Shown piece by piece: positions 24,431 to 35,925 of a DNA stretch of 64,000 nt (positions are counted from its first letter, which is position 1; the number at the start of each line of letters is the position of its first letter). The stretch lies in assembly GCA_030248225.1 (NCBI GenBank), contig JASANE010030054.1, positions 39,731 through 103,730 on the forward strand. Reading direction: 5' to 3'. The position numbers were made by a program, and so were the translations under genes. The notes under the pieces were generated by a model. It did no database searches. It was given only the letters and a program-made list of their open reading frames with translations, and was not told the origin of the DNA. The DNA is from Trileptium ribeirensis. Its lineage: Eukaryota > Nematoda > Enoplea > Enoplida > Thoracostomopsidae.

Positions 24431-24850
24431 ATGAGATGGAGTCAATGTTTTCGGGTCCACAGGTGGGTCTGGACTAAAATATTTTACGTGGACCCAAAAA
24501 TTTTTGCGGGATCCACGCTGGACCCGGGGCAGTTTCGGCTTCGGAGACATAAGGTTTGCTAATAAATTCTATGGCAAAGTGCATGCTTTCAGCCGTTTGT
24601 GCTTGCATCTGCATTTAGCTGCTTGCTGCTAGTTTCACGGATGGCCCTCATCGTTTATCCTGGCTTGGGACAGGCAGAGTATATTTTATATATTTGTAAT
24701 TATGTAATAATGTCAAAAACTGTGTTTCGTATTTACGTTTCTTTATTATGTAGAATTTCATTAAATTCTCTAGCCAAAAATTGTATGTCTAGACCCAGCG
24801 TTTAAGGGCTGGACCCAAAAGAAATTTGCTGGACCTAGGGTCCATTTTGA
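24430..24850. repeat. Segment bounded by GGACCC-rich ends
   Basis: Both edges carry clusters of ggaccc/gggtcc words: gtccacaggtgggtctgga and acgtggacccaaaa on the left; ctggacccaaaagaaa and ggacctagggtcca on the right. They enclose about 250 bp of AT-rich sequence. This could be a small element with degenerate direct or inverted termini, but no target duplication was seen. Confidence 0.4.
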
Positions 24851-26269
24851 AAAAAAATGGATGGAATGTCGAAAATTCAACATCTAATTTTTCCCATTTC
24901 CGTTTTTTATCGTTACTACCGAAGAAAGCTCACAACTTTGATTTTATTATCCGAAAAATAAAAACTTTGTGTATTTGTGTTCCTAATATTACAGTCTGAT
25001 ACTTCCAAAACTCTATTGACTAATATGGAGTGGTGACATCATATAAAAATTGACATGAGTACATGTTTCTGATAGATCCAAACACGTTATGGACCACTAT
25101 TCACGGTCGGGCCAGCCAGCATATAAGCAGCCCTATACAAATAAGCAAAGTCAGAGGCTAAGGTCTCTTTGCGACATTGCCTAAAAAACCTGAGATCGTG
25201 TCGTAAAACCTCTTCTCTAAAAAGATAAACAGTTTTTAGATTTAGAGGAAAGTATGTAACAAATTCATTTTTGTTGCTTTGTGCACTACAATATAATATA
25301 TTACGAACAATATATATAATATTCTAATAAGAATCGCAAACTTTTATTTTAAGTGTCTTACAATCAGGGCCGGCGTGTTAGTGAAAGAGCCGAAAACGAC
25401 GCGATTCATGATGAGCCGACTCGAGTTGAAGGATGAAAATCTGGCACTTTCTCACCTCTACCGTAACACATAGTTGTGCAGATATATACCATAGATGTGA
25501 TGTGTTCGACAAAAACAAAAACATGTAATAATTGAAACGAGAATGACCTTCCTTTAGTAGCGCTTTTTCCAGCAAAAACGTTTATGGTATGACTTTCGTG
25601 TATTTTAGATCCCACGCGGTCATTCTAAGACCCGATTTGAAACAACAGTGCAGTGTAAATAATGATAATAGCAGTAAAACACGTGCCCTTATGTAGAGGA
25701 TGAATTAAATAACATCTCTACAAAACGAGATGACAAATAGTCATAGCTCAAGCGGTTATGGAAGATATTGTTGTTTAAGTATATTTTGTGTATCATCTAC
25801 CTTCAAAAGCTCATTTTTATCCAACCCTACATCGAGCATGACAATAGCAACACACCATTTGTAGCTACACACATAGAGAAAGAATAGCTCTACCAAATGA
25901 GATCAAAAACGCGGTTGCGGAGACGTTGCCGATTTACTGTGTTACGGTTCTCACGTGTCAATTAAAACTCCTTTTGACTCAAATCCTATATTCTAAAGAG
26001 CCGCGTAGCAAAGCAACATTAAATTCTTATAGAGGATTATTTGCTCTACAAAATTCTATAGCGGTTGTAGAGGCACGATATGTAACGATATTTATCGAGC
26101 CCTTCGAGACCCAACCCGAGCAATTTCGGCCAGTTTATCGGGAAGATGTTATAATCGAGCTTCGTGCCCAACATAAATTTCAAACTTTCAAATGAGCTAT
26201 CGCGCGAACGAATCCGCTCAGCCAAAGTCGACTTACACGTGTCATCCTAAACCAATAACTGACATTGAA
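24851..26269. other. Intron sequence
   Basis: No gene was recognised. Minus-strand ORFs around 25378-25615 have no motif. Confidence 0.35.
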
Positions 26270-27640
26270 AGTTAAGAAAAAATTAAAAGTTAAGATAAAA
26301 ATAACCTTGATTTCCGTGAAGGGTATTAAAAACCCTCATTTTGACCTCTGACACCGAACCATGGGGCGACGTTTCCCCGTCCCCGTGGAACCATGGGCAC
26401 AGAGCAAAACCGGCGCCGGCAAGGAGGTTTCCATGTCCGAAATCTACCAGGTGAAACTTTTCAGTCGCCCAGGACGTCAGAACAAATTTTCGAATTTTGG
26501 GTAGGGGAAACATTGCGGCACCATACCTCAAACCCTATAACTCTAGCACCGGAACCATAATCGTAAAACAAAAAAGAGGCACCGGCATTTATCATTTTAC
26601 TATGAAATAAAATCAAAGAGAGAAAAGAATTCGAAAGTTAAGATAAAAATAACCTTGCTTCCGTGAAGGGTACTAAAATGGGGTGAAAAGCCCTCATTTT
26701 GACCTATGACCCCGAACCATGGAGCGTCATACTCCCGTACCCATGGAACCATGGGTCACAGAGCAACACCAACACCGGCAATAAGTTTCCCATGCCCAAA
26801 ACCCCACAAGTAAAACTTTTCAGCCACCCAGGATGCCAGAACAAATTTACGAATTTTGGGTCGGGGAACCATTGGGGCACCACACCTCAAACCCCATAAC
26901 TATAGAACCGGAGCCGTAATGGAAAAACAAAAAGAGGCATCGGCATTTATCGTTTACTATGAAATAAAACCAACCAGAGAAAAAATTCGAAAGTTAAGAT
27001 AAAAATAGCCTTGCTTCTGTGAAGGGTACTAAAATGGGGTGAAAAATCCTCATTTTGACCTGTGCCTCCGAACCATGGGGCTTCATACCCCAGTACCCAT
27101 GGAACTATGTGTCACAGACCAAAACCAACGCAGGCAATGAGTTTCCCATGCCCGAAAACCTCAGGTGAAACTTATCAGCCGCCCAAGACGTCAGAACAAA
27201 TTTTCAAACATTGGGTCGAGGAATTATTGGGACGCCATACCCCGTACATTAAACCCCATAAATCCAGAACCGGAGCCTTTAGTCGAAAAACAAAAAAAAC
27301 AGGCATCGACATTTATCATTTTACTATGAAATATAACCAACCAGACAAAAAATTCGAACATTAAGATAAAAATAACTTTGCCTCCGTGAAGGATACTAAA
27401 ATGGGGTACTACATTTTTATCCCTGACCCAGGAGCCAGACCTCAAATCAAAAAAATGCTCGGGGATGTACACGGGAAATCGCCGATGCCGGTTTCAATGA
27501 GCCCAAGATCATGAAAATCGGTTAATTCGTTCCCGAGATATGGCCGATCACACTCACAGACGGAATTTACAAAATTGCACCCCTGCAACACACAATCTTC
27601 ACTACATTTCACTATGAGCTGATGACAAAATTTGAATACA
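26270..27640 (+). repeat. Tandem array of repeat R1, about four units of 350-365 bp
   Basis: The landmark aagttaagataaaaata plus a ccttg-ttccgtgaaggg block recurs at about 26297, 26637, 26992 and 27361. Each is followed by a cattttgacctctga-c block, paired accatgg blocks, a cagaacaaattttcgaattt block and atttatcattttactatgaa. The last unit ends with the tail also found at 3150-3300 (ctgacccaggagccagacct, atatggccgatcac, acagacggaattt). Units differ by many substitutions, so the array is old. ORFs within it are repeat artefacts. Confidence 0.8.
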
Positions 27641-30534
27641 AGGTCCCCTATACATGTATTGGCGTGCGGTTACCCCAACCCAGGTTCGGTTAAAGGGCCG
27701 AATGTTCCTCAGTTTAGTATTTTGAATCTCTAGCGATGCCTGGGTAGCTTGTGACCAATTTTTTTGGGGTCAAACTACAATAATGTATTTTATAACATTA
27801 CGTAAATCTTAGCCGAAAAGAATCAGTCTCCTGCTTTTTGTGCATTATAAGATGCATTGGCACAATGATTCATAGAAATGTACTCCAAAATTTAATACCA
27901 AGTATTTAATGTATAAAAGGATGTCCTTTTAAGGGCAACTCGTTTTGATCTGCTATATGGCAGGCGTATAACGTATTTACAGTGCTAATAGAGAAATTAA
28001 AAATTTTATACTTGTGTCTCTGATAGAAAGCACAATATATCTCACAAAATGCTCATTTAAATTTAAAAATGCACTTGCACAACTGCAATTTTGCAAAAAC
28101 CTGCCCCTGATCAAAAGCATTATAAACTGTGCACAGGTAGTTGTCATGAGACTCACAAACTTTTTTCAATAGGGGTTCGCAGGTTTAGCCCCGAAACCTT
28201 CCGCGACGTACTACTCTCTGATTATTACTACAATGCTCACTATGATCATGAAATCACTTGTGACAATTCGCACGCCTCCAAACACAAAACCATGCGTCTA
28301 TGGGAGCAGTCATTTTCATAACAGATTATCTGTCATAACTTTAAGCTGGCTTTTAATTGCCGTTTTGCATTTTAGCCTTTACCTACTAGTAGTCGCCACG
28401 AACGACTATAGCCTTTTAAATGAATAAATGGCACACTCAGGATTTTGAAATTATTAAGAAAATAAAATACTATTTTAGTAATTACATTTGCACGAGACTC
28501 AAGTGGCCCACAATCATGTTTTGGCTATAGACCCGGCGCTAAGATGTGAGGGCCCCGAAGTATGATGTAAGGGCCCACCGACCAATAATATGAAAGCCCC
28601 TGAAGCTCCGCAACCCATCCCCCAAACATTCCTCACCGCGCAGCAAATTACGGAAAATTTACCACACATGGGGAAAAATTTAGTAAAAATGGCACTAATG
28701 GCTAAAGTTAAGGAAAATTTTAGCAAAATAGGGCGAAGATGGCGAAAATTCAAGGACTTGCAGTACTTCTTTCCGAGACACATTCAAGCGCTCGTCTGCG
28801 CGAAGTGATAAAAAATTGAAACAATGTGAGGAGGCCAACGCTCATGGCGGTGTCAATGCTAATTATTCGGAGCTATGGGGGCTTTAATGCCGGCCTTGTT
28901 TGGCTAGTATTATATTGTTTTATTAATCTTAAAAAATGAAAATAGAAATTTGTTGCAACTAAGTCAACAATTAATAAGTGAAAGATACGTTATGTCACAG
29001 CCGTGAGGATGTGGAATTGATTTCACCTTCAAGTGGCTTGTCGGATTGTGCATTATATAAGTTTTCACTTCCTTTAGCCTAGTGCTCCAACCCTAGTGCT
29101 ATTAACGGAATGTTTTACTAATGCACTTGAGTCCGCTAATCGGATGAAAGTGGCGTTCGGTAAACGGTTGGAATTCATCAAATGTCATTTAAGGCGAAAC
29201 AAAAACAAGTTGCAGTGATTGTATTCATTAAAAAATTAATTATTCAGTTTAGCACTGTTCGATATTTTAAACGTTGCGAACTAGATATGCAATTTACTGG
29301 TAACAAAGTGATAAAAAATGGTTCATCGGTATGGGGACGCTCGTGATCTTATCTGCACACTGCCAGAAAGCACGATCTGCGGGGACGTCTGTTGATCGGT
29401 GTTAAGACAGCTTATTAGACCCAAGTATTATCGGGGTCATTACGGGAGAGCAATACAGCTCTCACCAAACGTATGAAGTGGTGGTTTTTTTCAACGAATT
29501 TCCTGCCTCTCATGCTGAAAGGATTTATGGTATAATGTTGACCTTACCCAATAATCTTCTATGGCGTCTTCCTGCAAGAAGACAAAAACTTGAGTTCAGG
29601 CAATAACTCTCAAATACATACGCACTTTCCGGCAAGACACATGCTTCGTATTAATGTAGAAGCTATATTGGTCGCATGGAATGATAAATGGTTATCGCAC
29701 GGAAAGCCATTTAGTACTTTAGAACACCGAATGCAACACACCTTTTAGTAAGCGCGGACTTATTCGTCAGCACAAGCTTACTACCTGTTTTCATACCAAA
29801 TACACAAACAACACTGGTTGTAGCACATTATATTAGCACGTGCTGCGCGGATAACAAAAGCGTCGACACAGTAACCAATGGTTAATTTTTTTAGTATTTT
29901 CGTTTCAGTCTAAAAGCTCGCGGCTTTGGTATCGAAGGCAATAAGGTGTCAGTTGCGCAATTTTAGAAAGCAGCGCAAAATTTTCTACAAATAAAGTCGA
30001 AATTCAGCTAAATTTCTAACTTTGTTCCAAAAATTACGTTATAGTCTGCGGATTTACCTACATAAATTCGCATTATTAACTCTAAACACACTAAAATCCA
30101 TCGTTTCAAAATAATGAATAATGGCGAAGAGATCGAAACAAGATTGGGGCTTTCTCCTTATCTGGAAAAGAAATATTTGCATTTTCTGAAGCACTGTCTC
30201 GGTGTTAACCAAATGGATTAATATACAAAATCAGATGAACAAATGTATTGCTAACAATTCTGTTTTATAGTTAAAAGTAACCTTAGCTAGTCGTTGCGCG
30301 GTACTTATTTATGCTTGCTCTACAGCATTGAAGTACGGTTTTTAGATATAATGGGAGTTAAGCCCGAGCATTTCAGTGTGTACGCGCAAAAAAGATTGTT
30401 GTCTCTCGAGCGAGCAACTAGCGAACATCAAGCGGGCAGTGTTATATGTGTAGAGCAGACAGCGTAATTGAGCGGGCAGCGGTCATTTTCGGCGGGCATT
30501 GTATGTAATAAACGAACAAGTTTAGTATGCATAC
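27641..30534. other. Intron sequence with decayed repeats
   Basis: A plus-strand ORF at 28091-28321 and the GC-richer patch at 28540-28890 have no recognisable family. Nothing is supported as a gene. Confidence 0.35.
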
Positions 30535-30728
30535 GTAAATTGCAGGAAGTAACCGGTTTCCGGTTCCGGCGAAAATCGTGTTCCGGTTGCGGTTCTGGCA
30601 AAAGGCAAAATCCATACCGGAACCGGAATTTCAGTTAAATTTTTCCCCTTTTTTGCTGCATTCGTGGCGCAAACACAATATATAGACACAATGATCCAGT
30701 TCCAATACAACCAAACAAAAGAAAATAT

Positions 30729-31283
30729 AATCTCATCGATTGCCCTGTGAAACGTAAATAGGCAACATAATTCAGTAGAAACTTTTCATCTTGACACTGC
30801 AGGAGCTTATTAACCACACAAACCCAGCTGTTTTACAATAATTGAGAGATTTGCGGTGTATGTTAAAATTGAACAGGTCCAACTTGATATGCATAACAGA
30901 GTATGGATTATTTGGAAGTACTTAGCTGTACGTCTGGATAACATTAATTGCGTGAAGCGACATCCCGTGCGTTTATAAACTTTACAAATCAGTCCACATT
31001 GGAGTAAAATCTCAGCGATTGCCCTGTGAAACGTAAATAGGCAACATAAGTAGAAACTTTTCATCTTAACACTGCAGGAGCTTATTAACCAAACAAACTC
31101 AGCTGTTTTACAAATTGAGATATTTGCGGTGTATGTTAGAATTGAACAGGTCCAGCTTGATATGCATAACAGAGTATGGATTATTTAGAAGTACTTAGCT
31201 GTACGTCTGGATAACATTAATTGCGTGAAGGGCAATCCCGTGCGTTTATAAACTTTACAAATCAGTCAACATTGGAGTAAAAT
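30729..31283 (-). repeat. Internal 279-bp tandem duplication within the hAT MITE
   Basis: A unit beginning aatctcatcgattgccctg at 30729 is repeated from 31008 (aatctcagcgattgccctg). The two share nearly all landmarks, such as aacttttcatctt, cactgcaggagcttattaac, ggtccaacttgatatgcata against ggtccagcttgatatgcata, and gtacgtctggataacatt. Differences are few, so the duplication is younger than the insertion of most family members. Confidence 0.85.
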
Positions 31284-31871
31284 AACATTTCTGCAACGCT
31301 GCCAGAAACTGCGTTCCTGATTATGAACTGCATTTAGTGAAACTGTGCGAGCCCAACGCATTTTGTCACATTTATAGCATTCTAATCCGAAAATTATCAT
31401 CTAGCTTCCGAGCAATGTTGTCTAACGCTAGCCTGAACAATGTCTCTGACCACTGATCAGCAAAATATAGTATACCTTCTTTTATTCTCTTTTAGAACCA
31501 TATAAACCAATAATTATTTCAAGTTTGCTACGGAATAACACAAAACAAGTCTACTAAAGTCAGCATATTGGAGACACGCCGAAACTGTTTAGTCTAAGCT
31601 CAACGCGTAACAAGCACATTCAGTTTGACGCTATTTACGAAAGGCTGTATAGTGGAAGACATTTTTGCTCTGAGGCCATAAAACAATCATCTTGATTGAC
31701 AAATAAACATTATTAGCTTCCTCACTTATTCAAATTTCCAGCAAGGCAATAATATCATCGCAATACATTATGTTTAATGTAAAGTTTATTTTTAGTACAT
31801 TTTAAATCCACAGTACCTTCATTTCTCCCGTCACTTGTTTTACTACATATAAGTTTCAAAGAAAAGGTTCT

Positions 31872-31980
31872 GGTTCCGGAACCGGCTTAGATGGACGGTT
31901 CCGGAACCGGTTTAGATGGACGGTTCCGGAACCGGTTTAGATGGACGGTTCCGGAACCGGTTTAGATGGACGGTTCCGGA
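31872..31980. repeat. 25-bp minisatellite near the MITE end
   Basis: Four complete units of ggttccggaacc plus gg(c/t)ttagatggac, followed by a partial unit, expand a motif that is single-copy at the same place in other family members (compare 6845-6870). Confidence 0.9.
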
Positions 31981-32098
31981 CGCAAGTTCCGGTATCGGTT
32001 AATTTCGGTTCCGCTTATTTTCTGGTAAATTGATTCCATTATAACTGTGTAAACGCGGTTCTATCACTATAGGCATATTAATCACCGCAATTACTTAC

Positions 32099-32198
32099 AG
32101 TTGCAGCCGGAAGCGACGCCTTATCAGAACCGTGCTTTGTCTCCGACATCTTAACACCATCAGTAAACGTCCCGTCCGCAGAAAACTGCTCCTTGGTC
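32099..32198 (-). CDS. 100-bp exon of the minus-strand gene, resembling the exon at 41173
   Basis: An AATTTCTAG acceptor and an ACT|GTAAGTAA donor enclose exactly 100 bases. The exon starts with one base that completes a split codon (AG|G, Arg) from the exon at 35925-35831, and ends in phase 0, matching 22529. The peptide TKEQFSADGTFTDGVKMSET is acidic at first and then Lys/Ser-rich. The exon at 41173-41074 has the same length and the same start and end phases, and a similar start (KELFAADDSTDDEVK against KEQFSADGTFTDGVK). This suggests an internal exon duplication. Function unknown; it probably belongs to the disordered linker of the chromatin protein. Confidence 0.65.
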
Positions 32199-32299
32199 CT
32201 AGAAATTAATTGGTAATGAAAACGTAACGGCACATCAAAAAATAAACCATTGTGTCTACATAACAATAATAGTATCTTGTAGGTGAGGGTGAAACCAAG

Positions 32300-32790
32300 C
32301 TAGCGTGGTTTCATCAAGTGGTCATTTTGTTTAATAAACTTGTAACAGCATTCTTGATGCCCTGTACGCAATACTTAACTGAAGACAGACTATGTTCTGG
32401 CAATCGGGTTCATTGACCCTAAATCCATTTAAAACATCTGAAAAGGTATGAGATATTAATGCTGGACTCTGGATAAAAACTATCGTATTTAGCCTACCGG
32501 AAAACATGTATAGACAATTCTTGATGACCTGTGCGCAATCCGTAACCAAGCAACTGAAAACAGACTATGCTCTGAAAATCTGGTTCATTGACTCTAAACC
32601 CGTTGAAAAACCATGAAAGCTCGCTGGACTCTAGGTAACCGAATCATTGTATTCGGCGTACTTAAAACCCGTATAGAGAGCATTTTTGATTCAATGTACC
32701 AAACTACTGAAGACCTACGATTTTCTGGAAATCGGTACATTGAAACGCAATGAAAACGTCTGAAAAGGCATGGTCATTTCACGAAACCAT
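32300..32790 (+). repeat. Repeat family R2, tandem units
   Basis: Units of roughly 180-190 bp contain an attcttgatg-cctgt-cgcaat block, a ctgaagacagactatg-tctg block, a ttcattgaccctaaa block, and a ctggactct-ggataa..cgtatt block. The block pair repeats at about 32350, 32515 and 32690. It is non-coding. Confidence 0.65.
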
Positions 32791-33139
32791 GTCATTTACT
32801 CGGGGGGCTACATCGGCACTTTTTGGCCCATAGCACCAGTCTTTTGGAAGGAAATTTAATGTCGCTGTGAGATGTAGTAATAGCATGTCCGACGGTAATA
32901 ATGACGTATGGTGGACCTCTGTATCCCTAACATAGCAGGAGCCAGAGGCCTCCAAACCGGGTTGGCCAAATGAAGCCAAAAACACATGTCCCACTATAAA
33001 GTTCGCCGTATCGCAAGCACGTGATACATATATGTGTTTTTCATTTCAGTGTGATCCTTTGGTATTTGCTAATTTTTCCGCAAAGACTTGGGAGTAAGCA
33101 TCGATACTGAAGCTGACGTCAAGCTCCCGAAAATTTTTG
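32791..33139. other. Intron sequence
   Basis: No feature was recognised. A minus-strand ORF at 32994-32779 has no known motif. Confidence 0.3.
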
Positions 33140-33860
33140 TCGTGACATGTAGCCCCTCCTCCGACCAAAGTCAAATCTGGCAGCTTGCATACGCTGGTGA
33201 ATAACGTCAAAGTGCACTAGCGCCAAAAATGCTATATAACGGTAATCGTAATCAGTACAGGTGTTATTGAAAAAAATAATATCAGAGTCTGTCCATGTGT
33301 TGTTTGATTATGAGGTCGAAGGTCATAAAGTGCCAAAAATGGGGTATGCAAAATGTAGCCCCCCACCCCGACCTTACGAAAATTAAATTTAAAAAAGCCA
33401 AGTTTAGTATACAGTGTTACAATAGGCCGGATAGAAACATAGTAACGCCACACTAGAATCGACCCATGTGTTAAAAATTTTTAATGAAAATGTAGCCCCC
33501 CGCCCGATCGGTACCCCCGACCGCATGTATAATAAAAGAAACCGAAAGTGGCAAGAACCATATTAGTATATAAGTTCATCATCATTGCACCATGGTATGG
33601 GGCCGTGCTGTTAACTGGGTAGCGCTGGAACCCTTCTGCCTGCCCCATATCTACTTTTCGCATTGTCAGCATTGTATCAGCACCTAAATGTAAGCTAATC
33701 ATAGATCAATTGTGTTTGTTTTGCAGCAGCAGCGTGTTAAAATATATCTAGAATCTCTAGAAGTAGCCAAAGTTTCACGCAATGCATGTTGTAGGAAGAG
33801 TAGCCCCCGACCTGAGGTGTAGCCCCACCCCCACCCCGACTAACACATATCGGGGTGCCA
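33140..33860 (+). repeat. Degenerate tandem repeat marked by TGTAGCCCC(C)
   Basis: Words of the form (a/g)tgtagcccc with C-rich continuation recur at about 33150, 33353, 33489, 33800 and 33817, often followed by ccgac. Shared sequence between them is limited (gtcatgtg, ttaaaaa), so this is an old array or a cluster of related termini. Confidence 0.5.
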
Positions 33861-34379
33861 ATTTTTACAAGGCCTAAGGATCTGCCTGAAATTTGTTATC
33901 GGATATCCCCCACTCATGGTTGGTTTGTGAGCATAAAATGGTATCTGTAGGTGCTGTCTCCGTTGCGCTAGAAATACTTTGGCGACAGGGTTATTCTAAA
34001 TTGGTCGATTTTTAACCATAAAAGGGCCCTAGCTGCACCAATTTTTCTTCGCAAGTCCTCCAAAAGGCTTGACAGTGACCCTTTTGGTTGACTTGCATAC
34101 AAACACACCATGGTTCACATGTCACTGCGTTACCCTACAGAATAATGACTTATTTCGGATTAAAATTTGAGCCCAAGGCCACGGGTACCCTTTGCGACCT
34201 CTGTAGGAGGTTTCAGGTAGCTCTTTTGCATAGACATCGATATTCGAAAAATTCAGGGTTTTTCATGTCGGAAGGGGTCTAGACACTGTACTTCCAAAAC
34301 GTTTCATTTTGGCTTCAAAAATGGTGTTTCAAAAGTACATGGTTTCGTGAAATCGCCCAAGATACTCGGTTTATGACGT
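33861..34379. other. Intron sequence
   Basis: No gene was recognised. A plus-strand ORF at 34088-34282 shows no motif. Confidence 0.3.
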
Positions 34380-35090
34380 AGATAACCAAACTATCGTATT
34401 AAGCTTACCGGAAAGCCTATATATACAATTCCTGAAGACATGAAAGCAACACGTAACCAAAGAACTGAAGAAAGATTATATTCTGGGAATCTTTTTAATG
34501 AACCTTAAACCCACTGAAAACCGATGAAAAGGCGTGAAATATGCACACTGGACTCCAGACAACCAAATCATTGTATTGAGCCATATATCTATAGACAAAT
34601 TCCTCATGCCCTGCACGCAATGCATAATCAAACAAAAGAAAACACCCACTTTTTGGAAATCGAGTTCGACCGTAAAACCCTTGGAACCCCAAGAAAACGT
34701 ATAATATAGTCAATTTGGATTCTAGATAACAAAACCATGGTATTCAACGTGATTGATAACTTTACAGGAAATCACCGTAAGGTAAAAACAAGCAATAACA
34801 CGGCGAAATCTGAAACATCGCTATTTCTGGCAAACGGTCCATGAACCATATTTGGATCCAAAGCGGCTCAGGGACTGGTGCAACAGAAAACTAGTAGACA
34901 GTAAAATTGTAGATCTTGATGACCTGATTTAATACATTTTTAGATGCGAAGCCTGTGCCGCTAGATATGGGCTGAGAAAGACTGGTAGCCGTATGACCAA
35001 ATTTGGCAAAGAATCTTTAAAAACCTGTTTTCGCAATTTTGATACAGAAGATGAGGTCGGAGCTGTTCGCGTTCGACCAAAGGGCACATC
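34380..35090 (+). repeat. Repeat family R2, longest copy
   Basis: Two internal units (about 34385 and 34565) are followed by the same downstream blocks as 16610-17000: gataactttacagg..gtaaggtaaaaac, tttctggcaaacgg, agatatgggctgagaaagac, and a ccaaagggcacatcctc-like end. This copy shows that the family has a repeated 5' part and a unique 3' part. Confidence 0.65.
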
Positions 35091-35830
35091 CTCGTGATTT
35101 TTGTTATCGATAAAAAATTATCGAAATCCATCCACTTGAAGAAGAGTTATTCCTGACAGAAACAGGCAAAAAAAAATAAATTCTCACGATTTTTGCCCAA
35201 GCATCCTCAGTGGAAACTACGCTCGCGCCGTTTAAATAATCAGAAAGAAATAAAAATTTAGTTTGGATCGGCGACGTCGCAAGCTTCAGCTTGTACACAG
35301 CCATAAGTAGTAAAAAGCACAACTATGGAATTATAATTATCTTTGCGACAGAATAATATAACAGTTTATCCATCTTTCTATAAAGTTGTGGATTTAGTAT
35401 TAACCTTGCGTATTTTTCTCGAATTAGTACAACAAGACGCACCTACAGTTAGTGATACAGAATAGGTGTGCCACCAAAACTAATCCACTCCGTATATGCT
35501 ACATTCGCACGGCGGAGTTGTTACTGCGACACATATACCTAGAATTGACGAGTTTTACTGAAGAATAACACGCTCCTCAACTTATATTATTTTAAGCCTA
35601 AACATATGTCGCTGATGAGCTTCGACATGCCCACAGTGCATTTGATGGGTTATTTGTACAGTTCAGCTGTATTCAGTTTATTTCGTGGTTGAGACGTTTG
35701 TAATAACGCTAGGATAGAAAGGGTGAAAAAATGTTTAAATTTTATTTAAATATGTTTCATAGAATTCCGGAAGCGAACTTATTACAAATTTTGTTACCTA
35801 ACCATAACGTACACCATAAATTCTGCGTAC
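35091..35830. other. Intron sequence
   Basis: No gene or repeat family was recognised. A possible minus-strand open segment near 35190-35260 ending at GTGAGA is too weak to call. Confidence 0.3.
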
Positions 35831-35925
35831 CTGGACTCCAATAATTCTAAGCCTTTAGTTTGGATGAGGTCACTGGAATGTGATAGGTGTGTTGCTACTT
35901 CATCATTACAAGGAACGCCGTTATT
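35831..35925 (-). CDS. 95-bp exon of the minus-strand gene
   Basis: A very good acceptor (a long pyrimidine tract ending TATTGTTTCAG) and a CCAG|GTACGC donor flank 95 open bases. It starts in phase 0, matching the end of 39990-39481, and leaves two bases (AG). Those pair with the single leading G of the exon at 32198 to make Arg. The peptide reads NNGVPCNDEVATHLSHSSD, then LIQTKGLELLES. No domain was recognised. This exact phase link is the main argument that the exons at 41 kb and below 32 kb belong to one gene. Confidence 0.65.

Larger units (their letters stand above)
30543..32024 (-). mobile_element. CCGG-rich hAT-type MITE with perfect 8-bp target duplication
   Basis: The element starts CAGGAAGTAACCGG and ends GCTTATTTTCTG. 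It is flanked on both sides by gtaaattg (30535-30542 and 32025-32032), an exact 8-bp duplication typical of hAT transposition. It is longer than the 52540 copy because of an internal tandem duplication and a terminal minisatellite. No ORF of meaningful length is present, so it is non-autonomous. It lies in the intron just 3' (gene orientation) of the exon at 32198-32099, with 67 bp between exon end and duplication. Confidence 0.88.

Noticed and set aside
35190..35260. A possible minus-strand exon ending at GTGAGA
   Set aside because: It has no adequate acceptor, and adding it would break the exact phase link between 35925-35831 and 32198-32099.
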